From positions 496,001 through 560,000 of the forward strand of contig NZ_FPAY01000001.1 of NCBI RefSeq assembly GCF_900116495.1: DNA of 64,000 nt, in the 5' to 3' direction. The notes below the pieces were generated by a model that saw only the letters and a program-made list of their open reading frames with translations, made no database searches and was not told where the DNA came from. The position numbers and the translations under genes were made by a program. This DNA is from Arthrobacter sp. ov118. Lineage in GTDB: Bacteria; Actinomycetota; Actinomycetes; Actinomycetales; Micrococcaceae. Below, piece after piece: positions 42,577 to 50,359 of this stretch (position 1 is its first letter; every line of letters starts with the position of its first letter).

Positions 42577-43291
42577 GGCGGCGGATCTCCTCGCGTAGCC
42601 GGGCCGTGATGACGCCGGTGAGCTCGCCGGCCAGGCCGGCGTCGGTGCGGTGTTCTTCGGTGACGTGCCATTCCTGCACCACCCGCCCAGGCCGGGAGGA
42701 GAGCAGCAGCACCCGCTGGCCAAGCCGGACGGCCTCGCGGACATTGTGCGTGACAAAGACGATGGTGCGGCCGGTTTCCTTCCAGATGCGTTCGAGCTCG
42801 TCGTGGAGCAGGTCGCGCGTGATCGCGTCCAGCGCCGCGAAGGGCTCGTCCATCAGCAGCAGCTGCCGGTCCTGGGCAAGCGAACGGGCCAGGGATACCC
42901 GCTGGCGCATCCCGCCGGACAGTTCGTGGGGCCGCTTGTCCCCCGCGCCACCCAGGTGCACCAGCTCCAGCAACTCCGCCGCCTTGACGCGGCGGTCGGC
43001 TTTCCCGACGCCGCGCAGTTTCAGGGCCAGTTCGATGTTTTCCCGGGCGGTCAGCCAGGGAAAGAGGGCAGCGTCCTGGAACATGAAGGCAGCACCGTCG
43101 CTGGGCACTTCGAGAGCGCCCGACGTCGGGGCCTCCAGCCCCGCCATGATGTTCAGAAGCGTGGACTTGCCGCAGCCGGAGGCACCGAGGAGGGCAACGA
43201 ACTCGCCCTGCCCGATGGTGGCGTTGACGTCGTCCAGCACCGGGGCGCCGTCGCCGAAGCGCTTGCCCAGGTTTTCCAGTACGACTGGCAT
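42566..43291 (-). CDS. ssuB: Sulfonate-type ABC transporter ATPase
   Basis: This 241-residue ATPase shows Walker A (GASGCGKST near residue 37), Q-loop (FMFQDAALFPW), ABC signature (LSGGMRQRVSLARSL) and Walker B (LLLMDEPFAALD), followed by the H-loop (FVTHNVREAVRL). It belongs to the TauB/SsuB group. AAGGACC precedes the ATG at 43291. It lies 58 bases downstream of the binding-protein gene and overlaps the permease gene. It should energise uptake with SsuC at the cytoplasmic face. Confidence 0.92.
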   Translation of the reverse strand: MPVVLENLGKRFGDGAPVLDDVNATIGQGEFVALLGASGCGKSTLLNIMAGLEAPTSGALEVPSDGAAFMFQDAALFPWLTARENIELALKLRGVGKADRRVKAAELLELVHLGGAGDKRPHELSGGMRQRVSLARSLAQDRQLLLMDEPFAALDAITRDLLHDELERIWKETGRTIVFVTHNVREAVRLGQRVLLLSSRPGRVVQEWHVTEEHRTDAGLAGELTGVITARLREEIRRHAK

Positions 43292-43349
43292 GGTCAGGTC
43301 CTTACTGTTGTGGCGGAACTGTTGTGACGGATGGCTGGAGGCCCGGAAG

Positions 43350-44534
43350 CTAGTCCTTGCCAAGCCCTTCGGCGGAGATCTTCGTGTCGGACACACTCTC
43401 GCCCAGGACGCTGTTGAGCGCCGTGAGGTCGAAGATGCCGTTGATGTCGGCCTGCTTGGTGGTGCCGGCGTCGACGCCGTCCTGGAGCAGCTTCTTGTAC
43501 GTCCCGGCGAGCGGGTCGACGGTGAAGTTGATGTTCTTCAGGGAGCGGGCGATCACGTCGGCCGGCAGGGCCTTGCCGGCGGCTGCCTTGAGTGCGTCGT
43601 TGAGGACCGTGGCCTTCTCCGCGGCGGGCGCCGCCTTGAGCCAGTCCACGGATTCAACATGGCCCTTCAAGAGTGCCTTGACCGTCTCCGGGTGCTCGGC
43701 CGCGAACTTCTTGTTGACGATCAGGACGGTGGTGACGAACTCGCCCTTCTCCCAGAGGTCTTTTTCGTCAACCAGGACCTTCGCTCCGGCCTGCAGGACC
43801 AGGCGGGAGGCCCAGGGCTCCGGCAGCCAGGCGCCGTCGAGCTTGCCGTCCTGGAACAGCTTGAGCGTCTGCGCATTTTCGGTGGGGTTGATGGCCACGT
43901 CGCCGCTGCCGTCGGTCGAGGTCTTGAAGCCCTGCTTGCCCAGCCATGCGCGCAGGGCCACGTCCTGGGTGCCGCCAAGCTGCGGGGACGCGAGCGTCTT
44001 GCCCTTGAGGTCCGCGGCGGAGTTGATGCCGGGCTTGACCACCAGCTGAGCGCCGCCGGCCGCTGCGCCGGCGATGATGTTGATCGACTGGCCGTTGCTC
44101 TTGACGTAGGAGTTGATGGCCGGGTTGGGCCCGATGTAGGTGGCGTCGATGGCGCCTGCGTTGAGGGCCTCCACCGCGGCCGGGCCGGCGTTGAAGACCT
44201 GCGTGCTGAGCTTGGTCTGGCCCAGTTCCTTGGCGATGAGGCCCTTGCTGACGCCGACCAGGGCCGGCGCGTGCGTGATGTTGCCGAAGTAGCCGAGCTT
44301 GAGCTCGGCGGCGGGGCCCGTATTCGCGGCCGCCGGGGCGGGCTCCGGACCGCGGGACAGCGTGGAGGCCACGGCTGCGCCGGCGCCGATCAGGAGCACA
44401 AGCCCCGCGATCAGGACGATTTCGAGCGTGCGCTTGCGCTTGGGTTTGGAGTTCTGGCCGGCGACGATCCGCGTGGTGCCGGGCTGCGGCCCGGGCTGCG
44501 AACCGGGCTCGGGGTTTTCGGGGGTGCGTGACAT
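43350..44534 (-). CDS. ssuA: Sulfonate-type ABC substrate-binding protein, membrane-anchored
   Basis: This 394-residue binding protein of the NMT1/SsuA type opens with an unusual cytosolic Pro/Gly-rich stretch and a KPKRKR-like patch (about residues 25-35). A single membrane segment (IVLIAGLVLLIGAGAAVA) follows. No lipobox cysteine is visible, so it seems tethered by the uncleaved helix. The ligand domain begins near residue 73 (LKLGYFGNITHAPALVG). It is the first full gene of the ABC operon and follows a 22-codon leader frame and the shared sulfur promoter. Confidence 0.88.
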   Translation of the reverse strand: MSRTPENPEPGSQPGPQPGTTRIVAGQNSKPKRKRTLEIVLIAGLVLLIGAGAAVASTLSRGPEPAPAAANTGPAAELKLGYFGNITHAPALVGVSKGLIAKELGQTKLSTQVFNAGPAAVEALNAGAIDATYIGPNPAINSYVKSNGQSINIIAGAAAGGAQLVVKPGINSAADLKGKTLASPQLGGTQDVALRAWLGKQGFKTSTDGSGDVAINPTENAQTLKLFQDGKLDGAWLPEPWASRLVLQAGAKVLVDEKDLWEKGEFVTTVLIVNKKFAAEHPETVKALLKGHVESVDWLKAAPAAEKATVLNDALKAAAGKALPADVIARSLKNINFTVDPLAGTYKKLLQDGVDAGTTKQADINGIFDLTALNSVLGESVSDTKISAEGLGKD

Positions 44535-44583
44535 GGGGGAAGTCCTGTTCTGGGGGTGAGTTCGGAAGGGCCGGGCGGTATGG

Positions 44584-44652
44584 TCAGCGCCGGCGACATC
44601 GCCCGTGGAGGTTCCTGCGGGGGCGGCTAAAGAACCGTTCCGTTGTCTTCAT
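44584..44652 (-). CDS. Candidate 22-residue leader peptide before the sulfonate operon
   Basis: A short frame starts with ATG at 44652, exactly six bases after a -10-like TATGGT, and stops 49 bases before ssuA. The product begins MKTTERFF and ends GRCRRR; it is rich in arginine with one cysteine codon near the end. No ribosome site precedes it, so it would be leaderless. Short leaderless frames with cysteine codons ahead of sulfur genes act in cysteine-responsive attenuation in mycobacteria. This one resembles them in position but not in having a cysteine run, so its role remains a hypothesis. Confidence 0.5.
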   Translation of the reverse strand: MKTTERFFSRPRRNLHGRCRRR

Positions 44653-44710
44653 TCGTTCACCATAGGGAGTGTCATAAACCCGGTTCAACGGTCCGGAAAC
44701 CGGGGGTCAC
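44653..44710 (-). promoter_or_regulatory. Sulfur-type promoter of the ssu leader frame and operon
   Basis: On the minus strand: GTGA (44710-44707), N6, GTTTC (44700-44696), N7, TTGAAC -35 (44688-44683), N18, TATGGT -10 (44664-44659), N6, ATG. The spacing equals that at cobA and cysI. Confidence 0.72.
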
Positions 44711-44819
44711 GCGGGTTCATGCAGCGTCACATTCGTGAAACACGGGGCAAGGCCCTTCCCACCCACACAGGGTTCCGGCAGCCATTGCTGACCAGGCAAG
44801 GGACTGCCATTCTTGCTGG

Positions 44820-44851
44820 ACCGGCACCACCGGCCATACCGGCACCACCGG
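44820..44851. repeat. Two direct 14-bp repeats before the GYD-domain gene
   Basis: ACCGGCACCACCGG occurs at 44820-44833 and 44838-44851 with four bases between. The second copy extends to the inverted repeat ACCGG-CACCA-CCGGT. The pair ends 21 bases before the ATG of the next gene and may be an operator or a translation-control hairpin. Confidence 0.6.
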
Positions 44852-44872
44852 TATGAAGGAAAGGACGAGACG

Positions 44873-45199
44873 ATGCCGCTTTATCTGTCGAAGTTCAGTT
44901 ACACACCGGAGACCTGGGCCAGGCTGATCAACAGCCCCGAGGACCGCAGAAAGGCCGCGCAGGCGTACATCGAGTCGGCCGGCGGGAAGCTGCACGGCTT
45001 CTGGTACGCGTTCGGCTCCCACGACGGCTTCAACTTGTGGGAGGCCCCGGACAACGTGTCCATGGCCGCGGTTGCGCTGGCGATCAGCGGAGGCGGCGCG
45101 CTGAGCTCCTTCGAAACGACAGTGCTCCTGACCGTCGAGGAGACAATGGAGGCCCTGCGGCAGGCCGAGCAGATCAAGTACCGGCCTCCCGGCGCTTAA
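44873..45199 (+). CDS. GYD domain-containing protein
   Basis: This 108-residue single-domain protein of the GYD family opens PLYLSKFSYTPETWARL and contains KLHGFWYAFGSHDGFNLWEAPDN. The family is small, alpha/beta and of unknown function. AAAGGA lies eight bases before the ATG at 44873. It is divergent from the sulfonate operon and ends at a strong hairpin shared with cysN. A short overlapping frame that begins at 44853 is probably chance. Confidence 0.87.
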   Translation: MPLYLSKFSYTPETWARLINSPEDRRKAAQAYIESAGGKLHGFWYAFGSHDGFNLWEAPDNVSMAAVALAISGGGALSSFETTVLLTVEETMEALRQAEQIKYRPPGA

Positions 45200-45253
45200 T
45201 GGTCACGGCACCTAATGGCCACCGCGCTTAGTGGTTGACGGCGCAGCCAACCT

Positions 45254-45297
45254 GCAGGAAGCCCCCGTCCGGTGGGTTGCGGACCGGGGCTTCCTGC
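45254..45297. terminator. Bidirectional terminator between the GYD gene and cysN
   Basis: 18-bp arms (45254-45271 and 45280-45297) match at 17 positions around an 8-base loop. They lie in the convergent gap between the two genes. Confidence 0.8.
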
Positions 45298-45330
45298 GTC
45301 AATCAAAGAACGGCGGATCAGACCGGCAAA

Positions 45331-46791
45331 CTAGATCGAGTAGCGCTCGTCCTCGTGGTCACCGGGGTGGTCCTTGACCAGGCCGGCGGCCAGGGTGTTG
45401 CCGTCCAGCGGGTCGATCACGAGGAACGCCCCGGTGCGGCGGTGGTGGAGGTAGTTCTCCAGCGGCAGCGGGGCCGAGAGCCGCAGCTGCGCGTGCCCGA
45501 TGTCGTTCAGCTCCAGCGTGGTGGTCGGCTCCAGGCCGAAGCTGGCGAGGTCCAGCTTGCCCGTCACATTACGGACCAGGGCCTGGACCGTGCGGGTGCC
45601 GTGCTTGACCAGCACCTTGGCGCCTTCCCGGAGCGGTTTCGGGGACAGCCAGCAGAGAGCGGCATAGAGGTCCGCGCTGCTTTCGCGCACGGTGCCGGCC
45701 GCCGCGATCGTGTCGCCGCGGGCGACGTCGAACTCATCGGCCAGGCGCAGCGCCACGGACTGCGGGGCGGCCGCCTCGGCGAGCTCGCGGCCGGCGAAGT
45801 CGATTCCCGTGACTGTGGTGGTGCGCGGGGCCTGGCCCGGTGTCAGGACGCTGACCTGGTCACCGAGCTTCACGGAGCCTTCGGTGATCTGGCCGGCATA
45901 GGCGCGGTAGTCCCGGTACGCCTCGGGATCGAGGCCGCCGGCGACGGCGTCGGGAGCCAGGGCGCCCTGCGGCCGGATGACCAGCTGGACCGGGAAGCGG
46001 AAGCTTTCCAGGTGGCTTTCGAGTTCGTCGGCGGCCGGCAGGGTCTCGAGGACTTCCAGCAGGGCCGGGCCCTCGTACCACGGGGTCCGCGCCGAGCGGT
46101 CCACGACGTTGTCGCCGTCGAGTGCGGAAACGGGGATGACGAAAAGATCGGCCACCCCGCCTGTATTTGATTCTTCACGACCCAATCCGAGTTCGCGGCC
46201 GACCTGCTGGACGTCCGCCTCGATCCCGCGGAACACGTCCTCGCTGAAGTCCACGAGGTCGATCTTGTTGACGGCCACGATCACGTGCGCCACCCGCAGC
46301 AGCTGCAGCACGGACAGGTGCCGGCGGGTCTGCTCCAGGACACCCTTGCGGGCGTCGATGAGCACGACGACGGCGTCCGCGGTGGACGCGCCGGTCACCG
46401 TGTTCTTGGTGTACTGCACGTGCCCGGGGCAGTCCGCGAGGATGAAGCTGCGCCGGTCCGTGGCGAAGTAGCGGTAGGCGACGTCGATCGTGATGCCCTG
46501 CTCGCGTTCGGCGCGCAGGCCGTCGGTCAGCAGGGCCAGGTCAATCGCTCGCGTGCCGGTGGCCCCTTCCCCGCCGAAGCCGCGGTCGGCGGAGGTCCGG
46601 GCGACGGCGTCGAGCTGGTCGGCGAGGATCGCCTTCGAGTCGTGCAGCAGCCGGCCCACGAGGGTGGATTTGCCGTCGTCGACGGAGCCGGCCGTCGCGA
46701 AGCGGAACAGGGTCGAAGACAGAAAGCGTGAAGCGAGCGGGGCTTCGTCCAGGAGCGCCGCGGCGCGGGCGGTGTCAATGTCGGTAGTCAT
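45331..46791 (-). CDS. cysN: Sulfate adenylyltransferase large (GTPase) subunit
   Basis: This 486-residue regulatory GTPase subunit works with CysD to make APS from sulfate and ATP. The EF-Tu-like G domain shows AGSVDDGKSTLVGRLL (residues about 35-50), DCPGHVQYT and VNKIDLVDF. The C-terminus lacks a CysC kinase domain, so APS is not further phosphorylated here. The ATG at 46791 overlaps the TAA of cysD by one base. It is last in the cysI-H-D-N operon and is followed by the terminator at 45254-45297. Confidence 0.95.
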   Translation of the reverse strand: MTTDIDTARAAALLDEAPLASRFLSSTLFRFATAGSVDDGKSTLVGRLLHDSKAILADQLDAVARTSADRGFGGEGATGTRAIDLALLTDGLRAEREQGITIDVAYRYFATDRRSFILADCPGHVQYTKNTVTGASTADAVVVLIDARKGVLEQTRRHLSVLQLLRVAHVIVAVNKIDLVDFSEDVFRGIEADVQQVGRELGLGREESNTGGVADLFVIPVSALDGDNVVDRSARTPWYEGPALLEVLETLPAADELESHLESFRFPVQLVIRPQGALAPDAVAGGLDPEAYRDYRAYAGQITEGSVKLGDQVSVLTPGQAPRTTTVTGIDFAGRELAEAAAPQSVALRLADEFDVARGDTIAAAGTVRESSADLYAALCWLSPKPLREGAKVLVKHGTRTVQALVRNVTGKLDLASFGLEPTTTLELNDIGHAQLRLSAPLPLENYLHHRRTGAFLVIDPLDGNTLAAGLVKDHPGDHEDERYSI

Positions 46792-47762
46792 TAGAAGTAG
46801 CCGTCCTTCTTGCGGTCTTCCATGGCGGCCTCGGAGATGCGGTCATCGGCCCGGGTGGCGCCACGTTCGGTGATGGTGGAGGCGGCAACTTCGATCACGA
46901 CGTCGCGCACGGTGGCGGCGGCGGATTCCACGGCGCCGGTGCAGGACATGTCCCCCACGGTCCGGTAGCGGACCGTCTTGGTGAGAACTTCCTCGTGTTC
47001 GCGCGGCTGGGAGACCTCGCCGACCGCGCGCCACATGCCGTCGCGGGCGAAGACCTCGCGGTCGTGGGCGTAGTACAGGCCCGGCAGCTCGATGTTTTCG
47101 CGCTCGATGTAGCGCCAGACGTCCAGCTCGGTCCAGTTGCTGATCGGGAAGGCCCGGACGTGCTGGCCCACGGTGTGCCGGCCGTTGTACAGGTTCCACA
47201 GCTCGGGGCGCTGGTTGCGGGGGTCCCATTGGCCGAATTCGTCGCGCAGGCTCAGGATCCGCTCCTTGGCCCGGGCCTTGTCCTCGTCCCGGCGGCCGCC
47301 GCCGAAGACGGCGTCGAACTTGTTGCGCTGGATCGCGTCCAGCAGCGGGACCGTCTGCAACGGGTTGCGGGTGCCGTCGGCACGTTCGGCCAGCTCACCG
47401 GAATCGATGAATTCCTGGACGGAGCCGACGACGAGCTTGAGGCCCAGCCGCTCCACCGTGCGGTCACGGAAGTCGATGACCTCGGGGAAGTTGTGGCCGG
47501 TGTCGACGTGCAGCACCGGGAAGGGCACCTTTCCCGGCCAGAAGGCCTTGGTGGCCAGGTGGAGCATGACCACGGAGTCCTTGCCGCCGGAGAACAGCAG
47601 TGCCGGCTTCTCGAACTCGGCAACGACCTCGCGGATGATGTGGATGGCCTCGGACTCGAGGGTGTCCAGGGAGGACAGGCGGGCGGTGGAGGTCGGCGTC
47701 TTTGTCGCGTCGGTTTCCAGCACAGACAGCTCCAGGTCCTCGTGGGTGATTTGAGTGCTCAT
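46791..47762 (-). CDS. cysD: Sulfate adenylyltransferase small subunit
   Basis: This 323-residue ATP-PP-loop enzyme is the catalytic part of ATP sulfurylase. The PP-loop FSGGKDSVVMLHL is near residue 54. VDTGHNFPEVIDFRD and the C-terminal GDMSCTGAVESAAATV are characteristic. ATG at 47762 is preferred over 47777 because it overlaps the cysH stop as ATGA, the usual coupling in this operon. It interacts with CysN, which is encoded immediately after it. Confidence 0.95.
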   Translation of the reverse strand: MSTQITHEDLELSVLETDATKTPTSTARLSSLDTLESEAIHIIREVVAEFEKPALLFSGGKDSVVMLHLATKAFWPGKVPFPVLHVDTGHNFPEVIDFRDRTVERLGLKLVVGSVQEFIDSGELAERADGTRNPLQTVPLLDAIQRNKFDAVFGGGRRDEDKARAKERILSLRDEFGQWDPRNQRPELWNLYNGRHTVGQHVRAFPISNWTELDVWRYIERENIELPGLYYAHDREVFARDGMWRAVGEVSQPREHEEVLTKTVRYRTVGDMSCTGAVESAAATVRDVVIEVAASTITERGATRADDRISEAAMEDRKKDGYF

Positions 47763-48484
47763 ACGTGTAGTCCGCATTCTGTCTTGTCGGTTCCTGCCCA
47801 GCGGCCGGCGCGGGGATCGTCGCCGGGCGCCACCTTGCGGGTGCAGGGCTGGCAGCCAATGGACGGGTAGCCCTGGGATAGCAGCGGGTTGACGGGAAGG
47901 AGGTTGTCATCGGAGTACTGCACCAGCTGGTCGAAGCTCCAGGCCGCCACGGGGTTCACCTTGACCAGTCCGTTGGCCTCGTCCCAGGTGATGAGCGGGG
48001 TGTTGGTGCGGGTGGGCGCCTCGTCGCGGCGGACTCCGGTGAACCAGAGCTCGTAGCCGGCGAGGGTACGCCGCAGGGGCGCCACTTTGCGCAGGGCGCA
48101 GCACTGGGCGGCGTCGCGGGCGAAGAGGTCCTTGCCCAGGAGCCGGTCCTGCTGCTCGACGGTGTTCTCCGGCAGGACGTCCACGACGTTGACGCGCAGG
48201 TTGGCCGCGACCTCGTCGCGGGTCGCATAGGTTTCCGGGAAGTGGTAGCCGGTCTCCAGGAAGAGAACGTCGACGCCGGGAAGCTGGTCCGCGACGAGCG
48301 CCGGCAGGACGGCGTCGGCCATGGAGCAGGCGACGGCGACGGCGGGCAGCTCGAAATTGCGGGCCACCCAGGCGATCACATCGCGGGCCGGGGCGTCCCA
48401 GCCGAGCTCGGCGGCACCGGACTCGGCCAAGGCCTTGAGCTCATCGTGCGAGCGGAGCACCGCAGGCGGCTGAACGTCGGTCAC
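47759..48484 (-). CDS. cysH: Adenylyl-sulfate (APS) reductase
   Basis: This 241-residue enzyme reduces APS to sulfite using thioredoxin. Four cysteines that hold a [4Fe-4S] cluster in APS-type enzymes are visible: the pair in DAAQCCALRK and the CxxC in IGCQPCTRKV. This marks it as APS rather than PAPS reductase, in line with the missing APS kinase. The catalytic ECGLHV is at the extreme C-terminus. The start is GTG at 48484, which overlaps the cysI stop as GTGA; the stop overlaps cysD as ATGA. Confidence 0.93.
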   Translation of the reverse strand: MTDVQPPAVLRSHDELKALAESGAAELGWDAPARDVIAWVARNFELPAVAVACSMADAVLPALVADQLPGVDVLFLETGYHFPETYATRDEVAANLRVNVVDVLPENTVEQQDRLLGKDLFARDAAQCCALRKVAPLRRTLAGYELWFTGVRRDEAPTRTNTPLITWDEANGLVKVNPVAAWSFDQLVQYSDDNLLPVNPLLSQGYPSIGCQPCTRKVAPGDDPRAGRWAGTDKTECGLHV

Positions 48485-50229
48485 TGGAGTGCCTCCTCAT
48501 CCGCTGCGTGGGCCCATTCGGCGAAGGTCTGGCCTTCGACGCGTTCCGCCACGAACTTGCGCACCACGCGTTCGACGTAGTCCGGCAGGTCCGCCACGTA
48601 CACCTTCAGACCGCGGACGGTGCGTCCCAGGCCGGCCTCTTCACGGTCCGAGGAAGCCAGCCCGCCGCCAAGGTGGACCTGGAAGCCGGGGGTCGGGTCG
48701 CCGTCGGGCGTCGGGAGCATCATGCCCTTGAGGCCGATGTCCGCCGTCTGGATCCGGGCGCAGGAATTGGGGCAGCCGTTGATGTGCAGGGACAGCGCCT
48801 GGGGCAGCTGCTTGCTCGCGGCGAGGTCGGCCAGACGGCGCTCCAATTCGGCAACGGCTGTGGCCGCGGTGACCTTGGTTTCGACAATCGCGAGCTTGCA
48901 GAACTCGATGCCGGTGCAGGCAATGGTGCCGCGGCGGAACACGGAGGGCCGGGCGGACAGGCCCAGGGCATCGAGCTCGGCTACGAGCGGCTCCACCTGG
49001 TCCTTGGCCACGTCGAGGACCACGATCTTCTGGTGCGGGGTGGTGCGCAGGCGCCGGGAGCCGCGGGTCTCCAGGGTGTCCGCGAGCTTGACGAGTTGGC
49101 TGCCGGAGAGGCGGCCGGCCAGCGGGGTGGCGCCGATGAAGAACTTGCCGTCCTTTTGTTCATGGATGCCGACGTGGTCGCCGGGCGTGGACGGCTTGGG
49201 CGCCGCGGGGCCGTCGGAAAGCTTGAAGCCGAGGTATTCGTCCTCGAGGATCTGGCGGAACTTCTCCGGGCCCCAGTCGGCCAGCAGGAACTTCAGGCGC
49301 GCCTTGGTGCGCATGCGGCGGTAGCCGTAGTCGCGGAAGATGCTGGTTACGCCGAGCCAGACCTCCGCGGCTTCCTCGGGCTTGACGAACGCGCCGAGCC
49401 GCTTGGCCAGCATAGGGTTGGTGGAGAGTGCCCCGCCCACCCAGAGGTCGTAGCCGGCGCCGAGTTCGGGGTGGACCATGCCCACCAGGCCGAAGTCGTT
49501 GATCTCGTGGACCACGTCCTGGCTGGGGTGCCCGGTGATGGCGGTCTTGTATTTCCGGGGCAGGTTGGCCAGCTCCGGGTCACCGATGAAGCGCTCCGAG
49601 AGTTCCTGGATCAGCGGCGTGGGGTCGATGATCTCGTCCTTGGCGATGCCCGCAACCGGGGACCCGAGGATCACGCGCGGGACGTCGCCGCAGGCTTCGG
49701 TGGTGGACAGCCCCACGGCCTCAAGCCGGCGCCAGATTTCCGGCACGTCTTCGACCCGGATCCAGTGCAGCTGGATGTTCTGGCGGTCGGTGAGGTCGGC
49801 GGAGTCGCGGGCGAAGTCCACGGAGATCTGGCCGATGACGCGCAGTTGCTCGGTGGTGAGGGCGCCGCCATCGATCCGGACGCGGAGCATGAAGTACTTG
49901 TCTTCGAGTTCGTGCGGCTCCAGCGTGGCCGTCTTGCCGCCGTCGATCCCGGGTTTGCGCTGGGTATACAGGCCCCACCAGCGGAAGCGGCCGTGCAGGT
50001 CCGTGCCGTCGATGGAGTCGAAGCCGTGCTTGGCGTAGACGGACTCGATACGCTCGCGGACATTGAGGCCGTTGTCTTCCTGTTTCCAGGTCTCGTTGGC
50101 GTTCAGCGGCGCAGTGCCGTCCACTTTCCACTGCCCGTGCGGCTTTGCGGCCGGACGTGAGGTGGGGCGCTTGGCACGGCCGGCGGCAGCCGCGTCCGTG
50201 GACGCTCCGGCTAGAGCTGTATCAGTCAT
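48481..50229 (-). CDS. cysI: Ferredoxin-type sulfite (nitrite/sulfite) reductase
   Basis: This 582-residue siroheme/[4Fe-4S] enzyme reduces sulfite to sulfide with six electrons. The cluster and siroheme cysteines are in TGIEFCKLAIVETK (with the preceding IAC) and NGCPNSCARIQTADIGLKG, forming the CX5C and CX3C patterns of the family. An N-terminal basic and Ala-rich stretch of about 30 residues precedes the conserved part. Electrons are expected from ferredoxin via an FprA-type reductase. ATG at 50229 lies six bases after TACAGT, and the same GTGA-N6-GTTTC box is present, so it should respond with cobA. First gene of the cysI-H-D-N operon. Confidence 0.94.
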   Translation of the reverse strand: MTDTALAGASTDAAAAGRAKRPTSRPAAKPHGQWKVDGTAPLNANETWKQEDNGLNVRERIESVYAKHGFDSIDGTDLHGRFRWWGLYTQRKPGIDGGKTATLEPHELEDKYFMLRVRIDGGALTTEQLRVIGQISVDFARDSADLTDRQNIQLHWIRVEDVPEIWRRLEAVGLSTTEACGDVPRVILGSPVAGIAKDEIIDPTPLIQELSERFIGDPELANLPRKYKTAITGHPSQDVVHEINDFGLVGMVHPELGAGYDLWVGGALSTNPMLAKRLGAFVKPEEAAEVWLGVTSIFRDYGYRRMRTKARLKFLLADWGPEKFRQILEDEYLGFKLSDGPAAPKPSTPGDHVGIHEQKDGKFFIGATPLAGRLSGSQLVKLADTLETRGSRRLRTTPHQKIVVLDVAKDQVEPLVAELDALGLSARPSVFRRGTIACTGIEFCKLAIVETKVTAATAVAELERRLADLAASKQLPQALSLHINGCPNSCARIQTADIGLKGMMLPTPDGDPTPGFQVHLGGGLASSDREEAGLGRTVRGLKVYVADLPDYVERVVRKFVAERVEGQTFAEWAHAADEEALQ

Positions 50230-50287
50230 GCATCGACTGTAGGGCGGGCCGTAATGCCGTCACAAAGGGTCAGAAACGGGAGGTCAC
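50230..50287 (-). promoter_or_regulatory. Sulfur-type promoter of cysI
   Basis: On the minus strand: GTGA (50287-50284), N6, GTTTC (50277-50273), N7, TTGTGA -35 (50265-50260), N18, TACAGT -10 (50241-50236), N6, ATG. The last 15 bases, GTCGATGC included, are nearly identical to those of cobA. Confidence 0.72.
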
Positions 50288-50359
50288 CTAGGGAAATATT
50301 TCGTCACGAACCGCCGTAAAACCTTGAACAAGCCCCGCCGCTGTGCATCGGACGGGACG

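Noticed and set aside
44853..44927. Second leader frame overlapping the GYD gene (starts MKERTRRC)
   Set aside because: It overlaps the real start in another frame, its spacing to promoter elements is poor, and nothing else supports it.
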